Below are positions 1 through 6,944 of a stretch of DNA of 14,591 nucleotides, one piece after another. Under the pieces are notes generated by a model that worked only from the letters and a program-made list of their open reading frames with translations, was not told the origin of the DNA and did not search any database. The first letter of the stretch is position 1. Each line of letters opens with the position of its first letter. Both the position numbers and the translations under genes were made by a program. Source of the stretch: RYN-433 sp036558265 (GTDB lineage Bacteria; Planctomycetota; Phycisphaerae; Tepidisphaerales; Tepidisphaeraceae); assembly GCA_036558265.1 (NCBI GenBank), contig DATBFY010000031.1, positions 1 through 14,591 on the forward strand. Reading direction: 5' to 3'.

Positions 1-100
1 GCCAATCCGACCGACCTCTTAACGCTCGGTGTGGCCCAGGCGCACCATTCCTCCCGCCGGCGCAAGACCAAGCCCGACGGCTGCTATCACAGCAATCCTG

Positions 101-126
101 CTACAAAACGCTACAACCTGCTACAA
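101..126. repeat. Three phased copies of CTACAA at the methyltransferase 3' end
   Basis: The hexamer CTACAA occurs at 101, 111 and 121, exactly 10 bp apart. The last copy contains the stop codon of the minus-strand methyltransferase gene. The remaining left edge (1-100) shows no gene that I can support. The phasing may be chance; I see no terminator with a T-tract here. Confidence 0.5.
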
Positions 127-894
127 CTTCACACATTGCGCAATCATCCGCGGCGACGACTTGTCGAACGCGCTACCGTCGTAGTTCCCCCACAGCCGCT
201 CGATCCGCATCCCGTTGCGCTCCAGCAGCAGTCGCAGCTCGCGCGGGAAGAGGCAGGTCATGTCGAACTCGAACCGCTCGCGGTGCTCGCGGCCGAACGG
301 GTCGAACCACTTGTAGCGGGTGGCGACGCGCATGACCTGGGTGGCGTTGTCGCGGGTGATGTCGGTCTGCCGGAACACCGTACGGTCGAATTCCGGGACG
401 TAAAAGACCTCGCGGTCGATCCCCCGCTCCTGCTCGCGCGACAGCATCGCGTGGTCGGGGTTGAAGATGTCGATCCAGAACCGCCCGCGGGGCTTCAGGT
501 GCCGCCGGATGTTGGTCAGGAGTCGGTCCAGCTCGTCCAGCGTCGTGAAGGCCAGCAGGGTGTTGAAGAGGATGATGATCCAGTCGAATTCCTGCCGGAG
601 GTCGAGCCGCAGCGCGTCCTGCCGGACCAGGCGGAGCTGGCGATCGGTAAGCCCGACACCGTCGCGCTTGCGGCGGGCGATGGCCAGCATGTCCTCGACA
701 TAGTCGATGCCCACGACCCGGTGGCCGGCCTGCGCCAGCGGGATAGCGGCCCGGCCGGTGCCGACGGCCAGCTCGAGGAGGTCCTGCCGCCTTTTGGGCA
801 GTTGCCCGAGCAGGAACGGCACGTCGTGCCGGAGCATCTCGTGGCGCTCGTTCTCGGCGTCGTAGTAGGCGGCGATGGCTTTGTAGCGTTTCAA
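121..894 (-). CDS. Class I SAM-dependent methyltransferase
   Basis: This 257-residue protein has the Rossmann-type SAM-binding signature: motif I at residues 39-54 (ELAVGTGRA, with the E-x-x-x-G-x-G core) and the acidic ribose-binding residue D64 in VVGIDYVEDML. The stretch QEFDWIIILFNTLLAF (101-116) corresponds to the post-motif II/III strand usual in small-molecule methyltransferases. The substrate cannot be told from sequence. The start is TTG: the first in-frame upstream stop lies only six codons away, no ATG precedes it, and the next ATG (residue 20) would remove the AYYDAENE segment that often begins this fold. It lies 22 bp downstream of the PhnP-like gene on the same strand, so the two may share a transcript. 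No strong Shine-Dalgarno site precedes the TTG. Confidence 0.85.
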   Translation of the reverse strand: MKRYKAIAAYYDAENERHEMLRHDVPFLLGQLPKRRQDLLELAVGTGRAAIPLAQAGHRVVGIDYVEDMLAIARRKRDGVGLTDRQLRLVRQDALRLDLRQEFDWIIILFNTLLAFTTLDELDRLLTNIRRHLKPRGRFWIDIFNPDHAMLSREQERGIDREVFYVPEFDRTVFRQTDITRDNATQVMRVATRYKWFDPFGREHRERFEFDMTCLFPRELRLLLERNGMRIERLWGNYDGSAFDKSSPRMIAQCVKL

Positions 895-897
895 CGC

Positions 898-925
898 AGG
901 GTTCGGGGATCAGGGTTCAGGATCG
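898..925. repeat. Short degenerate tandem repeat between methyltransferase and PhnP-like gene
   Basis: AGGGTTC occurs at 898-904 and 912-918 with GGGGATC between and an AGGATCG variant after, giving two imperfect 14-bp units. It covers the stop codon of the PhnP-like gene and the space before the methyltransferase start. From memory, CCTGAACCCTGA-like strings are common between planctomycete genes; their role is unknown to me. Confidence 0.5.
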
Positions 926-1699
926 GGTGGGGACGAGCAGGCCGTCGTGGGCCAGGCGGATGTTGGCGGGCAGCTCGGCGTTAATCTCTGCGTGCGAGAG
1001 GCCATGGGCGATGTGGGTGAACCAGGTCTGGCGGGCGTTGATGCGCCGGGCCGCCTCGACCGCCTCCTCCAGCGAAAAGTGGGTCGTGTGCTTCTTCTTC
1101 TGCAGCGCATCGAGGACCAGGACGTCCAGGTCCTTCAGCAGCTCATACGAGGGCTCGGGGATGTGGCTGACATCCGTGCAATACGCGACGCGTCCCACGC
1201 GAAACCCCAGCACCGCCATGTCGCCGTGGAGCAGCGGGACGGGCGTCCATCGCGCGCCGCGGATCTCGAACGGCCGGCCGTCGATGAAGCGGCGCTGCAG
1301 GTGCGGGCGAAAGAGCTTGCTCGACGGGTCGGGCTCGACGAAGGCGTAACCGAAGCAGCGGTCGAGCGTCTGGTGCGTCCGCTCGTCCGCCCAGACGTCC
1401 AGCGGGCCCATGCGGGCGGCGTTGAAGCGCCGCAGGTCGTCCAGGCCCATCACGTGGTCGGCGTGGGCGTGGGTGTAGACGACCGCCTCGATGTGATCGA
1501 TCCGGTTGGCGACGCACTGGAGGCGCAGCTCGGGCGAGGTGTCCACCAGGACGTTGATGTCGTCGTAGCGGAAGATGACCGACGGACGCGTGCGTTTGTC
1601 GTGCGGATCGGTGCTTTCGCAGACGGGGCAGTGGCAGCCGATCATCGGCACGCCCGCGCTGGTGCCCGTGCCCAGGAAGAGGAGTTCGACGTCGCTCAT
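917..1699 (-). CDS. PhnP-like metallo-beta-lactamase-fold hydrolase
   Basis: This 260-residue protein carries the MBL-fold zinc signature HAHADH at residues 77-82, with further likely metal ligands H159 (LLHGD), D176 (YCTDVSH) and H229/H232 near the C-terminus (FTHIAH). An N-terminal CHCPVC cluster (22-27) and the LGTGTSAGVPMIGC opening are typical of the PhnP branch, cyclic-phosphate phosphodiesterases, and of related housekeeping hydrolases. It is probably a soluble phosphodiesterase, but without phosphonate genes nearby the physiological substrate is open. I chose the ATG at 1699, because LLFLGTGTSAGVP normally follows within a few residues of the start; an upstream in-frame ATG at 1738 would add 13 residues with no family look. 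No strong Shine-Dalgarno site is visible at either start. Confidence 0.85.
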   Translation of the reverse strand: MSDVELLFLGTGTSAGVPMIGCHCPVCESTDPHDKRTRPSVIFRYDDINVLVDTSPELRLQCVANRIDHIEAVVYTHAHADHVMGLDDLRRFNAARMGPLDVWADERTHQTLDRCFGYAFVEPDPSSKLFRPHLQRRFIDGRPFEIRGARWTPVPLLHGDMAVLGFRVGRVAYCTDVSHIPEPSYELLKDLDVLVLDALQKKKHTTHFSLEEAVEAARRINARQTWFTHIAHGLSHAEINAELPANIRLAHDGLLVPTRS

Positions 1700-1753
1700 C
1701 AGGGCGTGCGTTATAACGCAAGCCGCCGGGTTCGGCACCTACTCGAGTGCGCG

Positions 1754-4700
1754 TTAGATGTCGCCCTGTTGGTTGATCCCGTTGAACACGTTGTTGGCCA
1801 TGTTTCGCAGGGTCGTGTCGCCGCCGTAGAGGACGCCGTTGACAGTCCGGGCGTCGGCGGCGGACAGGATGTCCAGGACCTCCATGTTGGTGTTGTTGGC
1901 CACGCCGAAGGCGGCGCCGTTGGACCCGATGTTGAAGAGTCGGTGCCCGGTGCCGATGGCGTCCACGGTGAAGCCGTAGCGTGCCGCGGCCGTGCCGCCC
2001 AGCGAACTGGTCGTCGAGTACACCGCCAGGGCCACGCCCAGCACCTGCGCGTCGAGCTTCTGGCCGCTGACGTTGAAGAGCCGGACGAAGAGCGCCGCCA
2101 CGTCGGCGTTGGTCTTGCCCGCCGTGCTGTTGGGCGAGCCGCCGCCGTACAGGTGCGGGAAGTTGTCCGCCAGCCAGCCGCCCAGCGCCTTGGAACTGGC
2201 GCCGCCGTTGAAGCTCTTGATCAGCGCCTGGCCGTTCTTGTTCTGCCAGAAGCCGATGGTGGCGGTCTCGCCGGAGCAGACGAAGGTTTCGGGCAGCTCG
2301 CCGAAGTTGTAGTTGGTTCCGTTCTGACTCGACCCGACGGCGATCGAGGAGATCGTGTTGTTGTCGCCGGAGGCGTCGCCGCCGAGGCTGCCGGCGGTCT
2401 CGATGCCGTCAACGTAGTGGGCCGGCTGAATCTCGACCAGCGAATACGTCCCGGGCGTCACGTTGGCAAAGGTATAGGCGCCGCTGCAGTCGGTGGTCGC
2501 GGTGGCGACGACGGCGCCGCTCGCGTTCTTGAGCGTGACCTGGACATTGCCGATCCCCTGCTCGCCGGACTGCTTGACGCCGTCGTTGTTGCCGTCCTTG
2601 TAGACGTAACCGGAAAGCCGGCCGGGGCTCAGGGCATTGACGACCTGTGTCAGCGGGGCGGACGTACTGGCGGCGTAGTTGCCGGCGCCGCCATAAGAGG
2701 CGGTGATCGTGTGGTTGCCGGCCGAGAGCGTGGAGACGGTCAGGCTCGCCACACCGTTGACCAGGTTCGCGGTCCCCAGCACGGTCTGCCCGTCCATGAA
2801 CGTGACGACGCCGCCCGGCGTGCCGGCGCCGCTGCTCACGCTGGCGGTGAAGGTGACGGCCTGGCCCACGTTCGCGGGGTTGGCCGAGGAGACGAGGGTC
2901 GTGGCGGTCGCGGCCGGGTTCACGGTCTGGGTCAGCGGGGCCGAAGCGCTCGGCAGGTCATCGTTCGACCCGCCGTAGCCGGCGACGATCGAGTGCCCCC
3001 CGGTCGACAGGGTCGAGAGCGTCAGCGTCGCGGTGCCATTGACCAGGTTGACGGTGCCCAGCGGGTTCTGACCGTCTGTGAAGGTGACCGTGCCGGTGGG
3101 CGTGGTCAGCCCGTCCGGATCCACCACGTGCGCGGTGAACGTGACGGCCTGGCCGTAGTTGGACGTGCTGACCGAGGACGTGAGCGTGGTCGTGGTCGGC
3201 GCGGCGTTGACGACCTGGTCCACCGGGGCCGACTCACCGGTGGCGACATTGTCGGTGCCGCCAAACGTCGCGGTGATGTGATGCCCGCCGGCGTGGTCGA
3301 ACGTGACGTTCAGGCTGGCCGAGCCGCCAGCGTTGACCGGCGCCGCCCCCAGCAGGTTCTGCCCGTCCCAGAACAGGACCTCACCGCCGGCGAGGCTTGC
3401 CACGCCCGGCGCGTCAACCGACACGTTCGCGGTGAAGGTGACGTTGCGCCCGGCGATCGAGGGGTTGATCGAGGACGAGAGCGTGACCGTTGAAGCGGCC
3501 TTGCTGACCACCTGAGCCAGCGGCGCCGACGTGCTGCCGAAGAAGTCCGTGTCGCCTGCATAGCTCGCGACGATCGAGTGGCCGCCGACGGTCAGGTTCG
3601 ACAGGATAAGGGTGGCGACGCCGTTGACGAGCGGCGCCGTGCCCAGCGGGTTCGTTCCGTCCGTGAACGTGACGATTCCGGTTGGCGTACCGACGGAGTC
3701 GCCGCTCACCGTCGCGGTCAGCGTTACGGCCTGACCCACCACGGACGGGTTGGCCGACGACGTCAGCGTGGTGGTCGTGACCGCTTGAGAAGGCTCGGCC
3801 AGGAATGCGATGGCCAGCGCGCCCGAGAACTCCGACGTATTACCCTGGGCATCGGTCGCGGTGGCGGTGACCACGGCGTAGGCGGGGTCGATCGCGGCGC
3901 GATTCAGGGTGAAAAACGCGTCGCCGTTCGCGTCGGTCGTGACGCTGACGGTGCCCAGGAAGAGATCGCCGTCTCCCTGCCCGCTCAGGTCATCCGAGCG
4001 AGTGGCGTAGACGTCGATCAGGTACACGTGCCCCGGCGCGGCGTGCAATGTGCCGCCGACCTGCGCGACGGATCCCTGGGACTGCGCCAGCGTGATCACC
4101 GGCGCGTTCTGGTAGAGATTGGTGCCGGTGTGGCCGGCGCTGTCGTTGGGCGTCGGGCCGGCGTTGAGCGTGGTGACCAGGTCGATCCGCTCGAACAGGT
4201 CGATGCCCGCGGACGGGTTGCCCGAGATCGCGTTTGCGTAGATCGAGTTCCCGCGGACGCTGTTGCCCGTGCCGCTCTCGATGCCGACGCCCGATCCGCC
4301 GTTGTGGGCGATCAGGTTGCCCTCGCCCGGGGCGGTGCCGCCGACGACGTTGTCGTCGCCCGCGATGTGGACGCCGTCGCCGGCGTTGCTCAGCGCGTGG
4401 AGCCCGTCGGGCGTGGTGCCGATCCGGTTGCCCTGGACGACGTTGCCCGACGCGGACACGCTCACGCCGCTGACGACGTTGTTCGAGAGCACGTTGCCGA
4501 CGATCAGGTTATCGGTGGAGACACCGGGGACGCGGCCGTTCACGGTCATCGTCCAGTCGGTGATCTCGACGCCGTCGAGCTGGTTGCTGAACGTGCCGTC
4601 GCCCGCGGTGCCGTTCGCGTCGATGCCGATGTAGTTGCGGATCACCTGGTTGCCGGATGAGCTCTCGACGAGGACGCCGTCGCTCTGGCTGCCGGCGATC

Positions 4701-5650
4701 ACGTTGCGGTCGGCGGCGGCGCTGCCGCCGACCTCGTTGTCGTGCGAACCGCCGACAATGTGGACACCGATGCCGTTGCCGTAGGCGTCGGATCCGCTCG
4801 ACAGGCCGTTGGGGTCGGTGCCGATCAGGTTGCCGGTGATGCGCACACCTGCGGCGCCTTCGAGGCGGATGCCGTCACCGAAATTGGCCGCGACGACGTT
4901 CTGATCGATCAGCACGGAGTCGGCCGCGGTCGTGTTGGTCACGTAAACGCCGAACGCGAAGTTGCCCGAGGGCGCAGGAGTAGCAGTGGGGTTCGCGGGA
5001 TCGACGAAGTAGTCGATGCCGATCAGGTTGTGCTGGATCGTCACGCCGGTCGCGCCGTCCACGTGGACGCCGCTGACAAAGTTGGCGGAAATGAGGTTGC
5101 GCTGAATAAGCGTCTGGCCGGCGGTGGGCTCGACGACGATGCCGTCCTGGTTGCCGACCAGGACGTTGCGGACGGCCGACGCGTCGCCGATCGTGTTGCC
5201 GCTGCCCCGCACGTCGATCGCGGCGGTGAAGCAGTTGGTGAAGCCCAGGCCCGCGATGGTGCTGCCGTTGCTTGCCAGCGTCAGGCCGGCGACGTCTCCA
5301 CCGATGCCGCTTCCGTCCAGCCAGACCAGCGGGTTCGTGCCGTCCGCCGGATCCACGGGCCCGGCGATCGTGACGGCGTCGAGCACGGTCAGGCCGTCGG
5401 CAAGCTGAATCACGTGGTCGGCGGGGTCGTTGAGTTGAAACGTGATCAGGTCGGCGCCGGGGTTGGCGTTGGCCTGGTCGATCGCCCATCGAAGCGAGCC
5501 GCTGCTGCCATCGTCCAGGGTGTTGGTCACGGCGTAGGTCGAGAGGAGCGTGCGGTCTTCCAGCCTCTCGAGCCCCAGCGAACCACGGCACGCGTGCGCC
5601 AGCGTCCTGGAGGTACGACGATTCTGCTTGCGAGTGATGGGTCGATTCAT
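1754..5650 (-). CDS. Giant secreted beta-helix / Ig-like repeat protein with planctomycete N-terminal motif
   Basis: This 1298-residue protein is probably exported to the cell surface or outside. In order: a basic N-terminus; LERLEDRTLLS at about 28-38, a motif found near the start of many large planctomycete exported proteins; a right-handed parallel beta-helix at about 40-490, full of N-x-I-x-G-N rungs; a linking beta domain to about 620; four Ig-like repeats of about 95 residues (621-1003); an SdrD-B-like domain starting LSGYVYKDGNNDG (about 1006-1120); and a C-terminal domain starting near GFWQNKNGQ. The ATG at 5650 is chosen because AAGGA lies about ten bases upstream and the motif falls at the expected place; the frame is open for 100 codons further upstream, but that part looks random. 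It may serve adhesion or polysaccharide contact. The glycosyltransferase upstream is on the same strand, 238 bp away. No catalytic residues are recognised. Confidence 0.85.
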   Translation of the reverse strand: MNRPITRKQNRRTSRTLAHACRGSLGLERLEDRTLLSTYAVTNTLDDGSSGSLRWAIDQANANPGADLITFQLNDPADHVIQLADGLTVLDAVTIAGPVDPADGTNPLVWLDGSGIGGDVAGLTLASNGSTIAGLGFTNCFTAAIDVRGSGNTIGDASAVRNVLVGNQDGIVVEPTAGQTLIQRNLISANFVSGVHVDGATGVTIQHNLIGIDYFVDPANPTATPAPSGNFAFGVYVTNTTAADSVLIDQNVVAANFGDGIRLEGAAGVRITGNLIGTDPNGLSSGSDAYGNGIGVHIVGGSHDNEVGGSAAADRNVIAGSQSDGVLVESSSGNQVIRNYIGIDANGTAGDGTFSNQLDGVEITDWTMTVNGRVPGVSTDNLIVGNVLSNNVVSGVSVSASGNVVQGNRIGTTPDGLHALSNAGDGVHIAGDDNVVGGTAPGEGNLIAHNGGSGVGIESGTGNSVRGNSIYANAISGNPSAGIDLFERIDLVTTLNAGPTPNDSAGHTGTNLYQNAPVITLAQSQGSVAQVGGTLHAAPGHVYLIDVYATRSDDLSGQGDGDLFLGTVSVTTDANGDAFFTLNRAAIDPAYAVVTATATDAQGNTSEFSGALAIAFLAEPSQAVTTTTLTSSANPSVVGQAVTLTATVSGDSVGTPTGIVTFTDGTNPLGTAPLVNGVATLILSNLTVGGHSIVASYAGDTDFFGSTSAPLAQVVSKAASTVTLSSSINPSIAGRNVTFTANVSVDAPGVASLAGGEVLFWDGQNLLGAAPVNAGGSASLNVTFDHAGGHHITATFGGTDNVATGESAPVDQVVNAAPTTTTLTSSVSTSNYGQAVTFTAHVVDPDGLTTPTGTVTFTDGQNPLGTVNLVNGTATLTLSTLSTGGHSIVAGYGGSNDDLPSASAPLTQTVNPAATATTLVSSANPANVGQAVTFTASVSSGAGTPGGVVTFMDGQTVLGTANLVNGVASLTVSTLSAGNHTITASYGGAGNYAASTSAPLTQVVNALSPGRLSGYVYKDGNNDGVKQSGEQGIGNVQVTLKNASGAVVATATTDCSGAYTFANVTPGTYSLVEIQPAHYVDGIETAGSLGGDASGDNNTISSIAVGSSQNGTNYNFGELPETFVCSGETATIGFWQNKNGQALIKSFNGGASSKALGGWLADNFPHLYGGGSPNSTAGKTNADVAALFVRLFNVSGQKLDAQVLGVALAVYSTTSSLGGTAAARYGFTVDAIGTGHRLFNIGSNGAAFGVANNTNMEVLDILSAADARTVNGVLYGGDTTLRNMANNVFNGINQQGDI
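2640..3786 (-). repeat. Four tandem Ig-like domain repeats inside the giant protein gene
   Basis: Four units of about 285-300 bp begin near 3786, 3507, 3209 and 2925 on the minus strand. Each encodes the pattern T-T-L-x-S-S-x-N-P ... G-Q-A-V-T-F-T-A ... G-x-V-T-F-x-D-G ... L-G-T ... G-G-H-S-I-x-A-x-Y-x-G, ending in the linker LTQVVN or similar. This is the bacterial Ig-like (Big_3/Big_5 type) repeat. The nucleotide copies have diverged, so the array is old or under divergence pressure. Confidence 0.85.
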
Positions 5651-5888
5651 GATGGCAGTTCCTTGCAGTCCGCGGGCGGCGCATCGGCAGACGACGCCGA
5701 AGCCCCTCCGCGCCCAATCGAGGGTGTCCTTCTGACATCCGATTCGGCCTTTCATCGGGCAACCCGGACTCGCCAGATGACCCAGACTCCGGTGATGCGG
5801 AACTGGCGGACGGGATATCGGACCCCCACGGCGTCGAGGCGAGCCCCTGGTCCGAAGCACCGGAAAAATGATCGGGGTCGGCGCGGAC
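5651..5888. other. Intergenic stretch between glycosyltransferase and giant protein gene
   Basis: No gene is supported in these 238 bases. The minus-strand frame of the giant protein stays open through most of it, but the amino-acid sequence is not family-like. The stretch probably holds the giant gene's promoter and leader; the only clear signal is the AAGGA ribosome-binding site just upstream of 5650. I found no convincing terminator for the glycosyltransferase gene. Confidence 0.4.
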
Positions 5889-6731
5889 CTATGACTGCTC
5901 CCCGCCCTTGCAACGCTTTGCAGCAGAACTGAAGAACAACCTGGCCGCAAAGGGGAGATCGTGGATCACGTAGCGCCGGAACAACCGTCCGGGTTCCTGG
6001 GCCATGCGGTGAATCCATTCCACGCCCGTGCGGCGCATCCATCGGGGGGCCTGGCGGATCTCGCCGCTGACGAAGCTGAAGCTCACGCCGATCCCCAGGA
6101 ACCACGCGCGGGCGAACGACGGGCGGAGCGTCTCGATCAGCCGCTCCTGCTTGGGGAAGCCCAGGCCGACGTAGACGATGTCGGGCGGGCCGGCGATATC
6201 GAGCGCGGCGCGAATGGCCTGCATCTGCCCGGCGTCCTTCTCGAATCCGAAAGGCGGGCAATGCGTGCCGGCGACGCGCAGGCCAGGGTAGCGCTGCGTG
6301 AGCACGCGGGCGGCGTCGGCGGCGGCGCCGGGGTTGCCGCCGAGAAGGAAGACCGACCGCCCGGCGCGCGCGGCCGCGTCCGTCAGGGAGTAGATCAGCT
6401 CGGATCCCGCGACCCGCTGCGGCAGACGCGTTCCCTGGAGGCCGCCGGCCCAGATCAGGGGCATGCCGTCGGCCAGGACGAGGTCCGCGAACTCGTACAT
6501 CGGGCGCAGGTCCGCGCGTTCGTGGTAGAGTCGCAACTGGTCGAGGTTGGGGGTGATCACCCAGCCGCCCCGTCCTTCGGCCAGCGCGTCCAGGACGTGT
6601 CGGATGACCTGCGCCTGCGTGACCGGGTCGAGCGGCATGCCCATCAGCCGCACGCGCGGCGGGTTCCGCGGGGAAGGCGCGGCGGGGGGCGAATAGCTCT
6701 GCAGCGGTGACGGCGTCAAGTGGCGAGGCAT
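5889..6731 (-). CDS. WecG/TagA/CpsF-family glycosyltransferase
   Basis: This 280-residue protein has the whole signature of the GT26 family, which adds a sugar from a nucleotide-sugar donor to a lipid-linked acceptor in polysaccharide or teichoic-acid-like synthesis at the inner face of the membrane. Visible motifs: VITPNLDQL (58-66), LADGMPLIW (86-94, with the conserved D-G), RVAGSEL (106-112), FLLGG (128-132), VGLGFPKQE (188-196, the P-x-Q-E motif) and the C-terminal block GIGVSFSFVSGEIRQAPRW (213-231) leading to WMRRTGVEWIHR. Length matches the family, with about 25 extra proline-rich N-terminal residues, so an internal start at M30 (position 6644) is possible. The donor and acceptor cannot be told. 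It points to an exopolysaccharide or cell-surface function in the host, next to an exported surface protein. Confidence 0.92.
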   Translation of the reverse strand: MPRHLTPSPLQSYSPPAAPSPRNPPRVRLMGMPLDPVTQAQVIRHVLDALAEGRGGWVITPNLDQLRLYHERADLRPMYEFADLVLADGMPLIWAGGLQGTRLPQRVAGSELIYSLTDAAARAGRSVFLLGGNPGAAADAARVLTQRYPGLRVAGTHCPPFGFEKDAGQMQAIRAALDIAGPPDIVYVGLGFPKQERLIETLRPSFARAWFLGIGVSFSFVSGEIRQAPRWMRRTGVEWIHRMAQEPGRLFRRYVIHDLPFAARLFFSSAAKRCKGGEQS

Positions 6732-6790
6732 CTTAGCCGCGCGGACAAAATGGCGGCAAGCCGAATGCCCGGCGGGCGAGCAATATGGAC

Positions 6791-6803
6791 AGCGTCAGAC
6801 GCT
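6791..6803. repeat. 13-bp palindrome upstream of tRNA-Arg
   Basis: AGCGTC-A-GACGCT is a perfect inverted repeat around one base. It lies between the glycosyltransferase start and the tRNA, about 70 bp upstream of the tRNA. A second small hairpin, CCGTC-GCAT-GACGG, lies at 6851-6864 just before the tRNA. Either could be a regulator site or a processing structure in the tRNA precursor; nothing proves it. Confidence 0.35.
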
Positions 6804-6870
6804 GCGGATAAAATCGTCTCTTTGATCGGCCACGGCGGCGCCCGTTGCCGCCGTCGCATGACGGACGCAC

Positions 6871-6944
6871 GTTCCCGTAGCTCAATTGGATAGAGCGTCG
6901 GCCTCCGGAGCCGAAGGTTACAGGTTCGACCCCTGTCGGGAACG
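6871..6944 (+). tRNA. tRNA-Arg (anticodon CCG)
   Basis: The full cloverleaf can be drawn. The acceptor stem GTTCCCG (6871-6877) pairs with CGGGAAC (6937-6943). The D-arm is GCTC/GAGC, and the anticodon stem TCGGC (6898-6902) pairs with GCCGA. The loop CTCCGGA gives anticodon CCG at 6905-6907, the variable loop has five bases, and the T-arm ACAGG-TTCGACC-CCTGT is perfect. The discriminator base is G at 6944. CCA is not fully encoded (CCT follows). It reads the Arg codon CGG. Its 3' end is antisense to the integrase gene, so it is the integration target, kept intact after insertion. Confidence 0.97.

Noticed and set aside
31..984. 317-codon open frame on the plus strand
   Set aside because: It is antisense to the methyltransferase gene, which has clear SAM-binding motifs; the plus-strand peptide has no recognisable fold.
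1741..1748. ACTCGAGT palindrome after the giant gene as a terminator
   Set aside because: It is only an 8-bp palindrome with no loop and no T-tract.
947..3493. 848-codon open frame on the plus strand
   Set aside because: It lies opposite the PhnP-like and giant-protein genes, has a repetitive valine/arginine/glycine/aspartate composition typical of a high-GC antisense shadow, and shows no domain.
4742..5932. 396-codon open frame on the plus strand
   Set aside because: It is the antisense shadow of the beta-helix region of the giant protein gene.
5651..5950. 100-residue N-terminal extension of the giant protein
   Set aside because: The frame is open, but the peptide is proline- and arginine-rich without a signal; the ATG at 5650 has a ribosome-binding site and places LERLEDRTLLS at the usual distance from the start.
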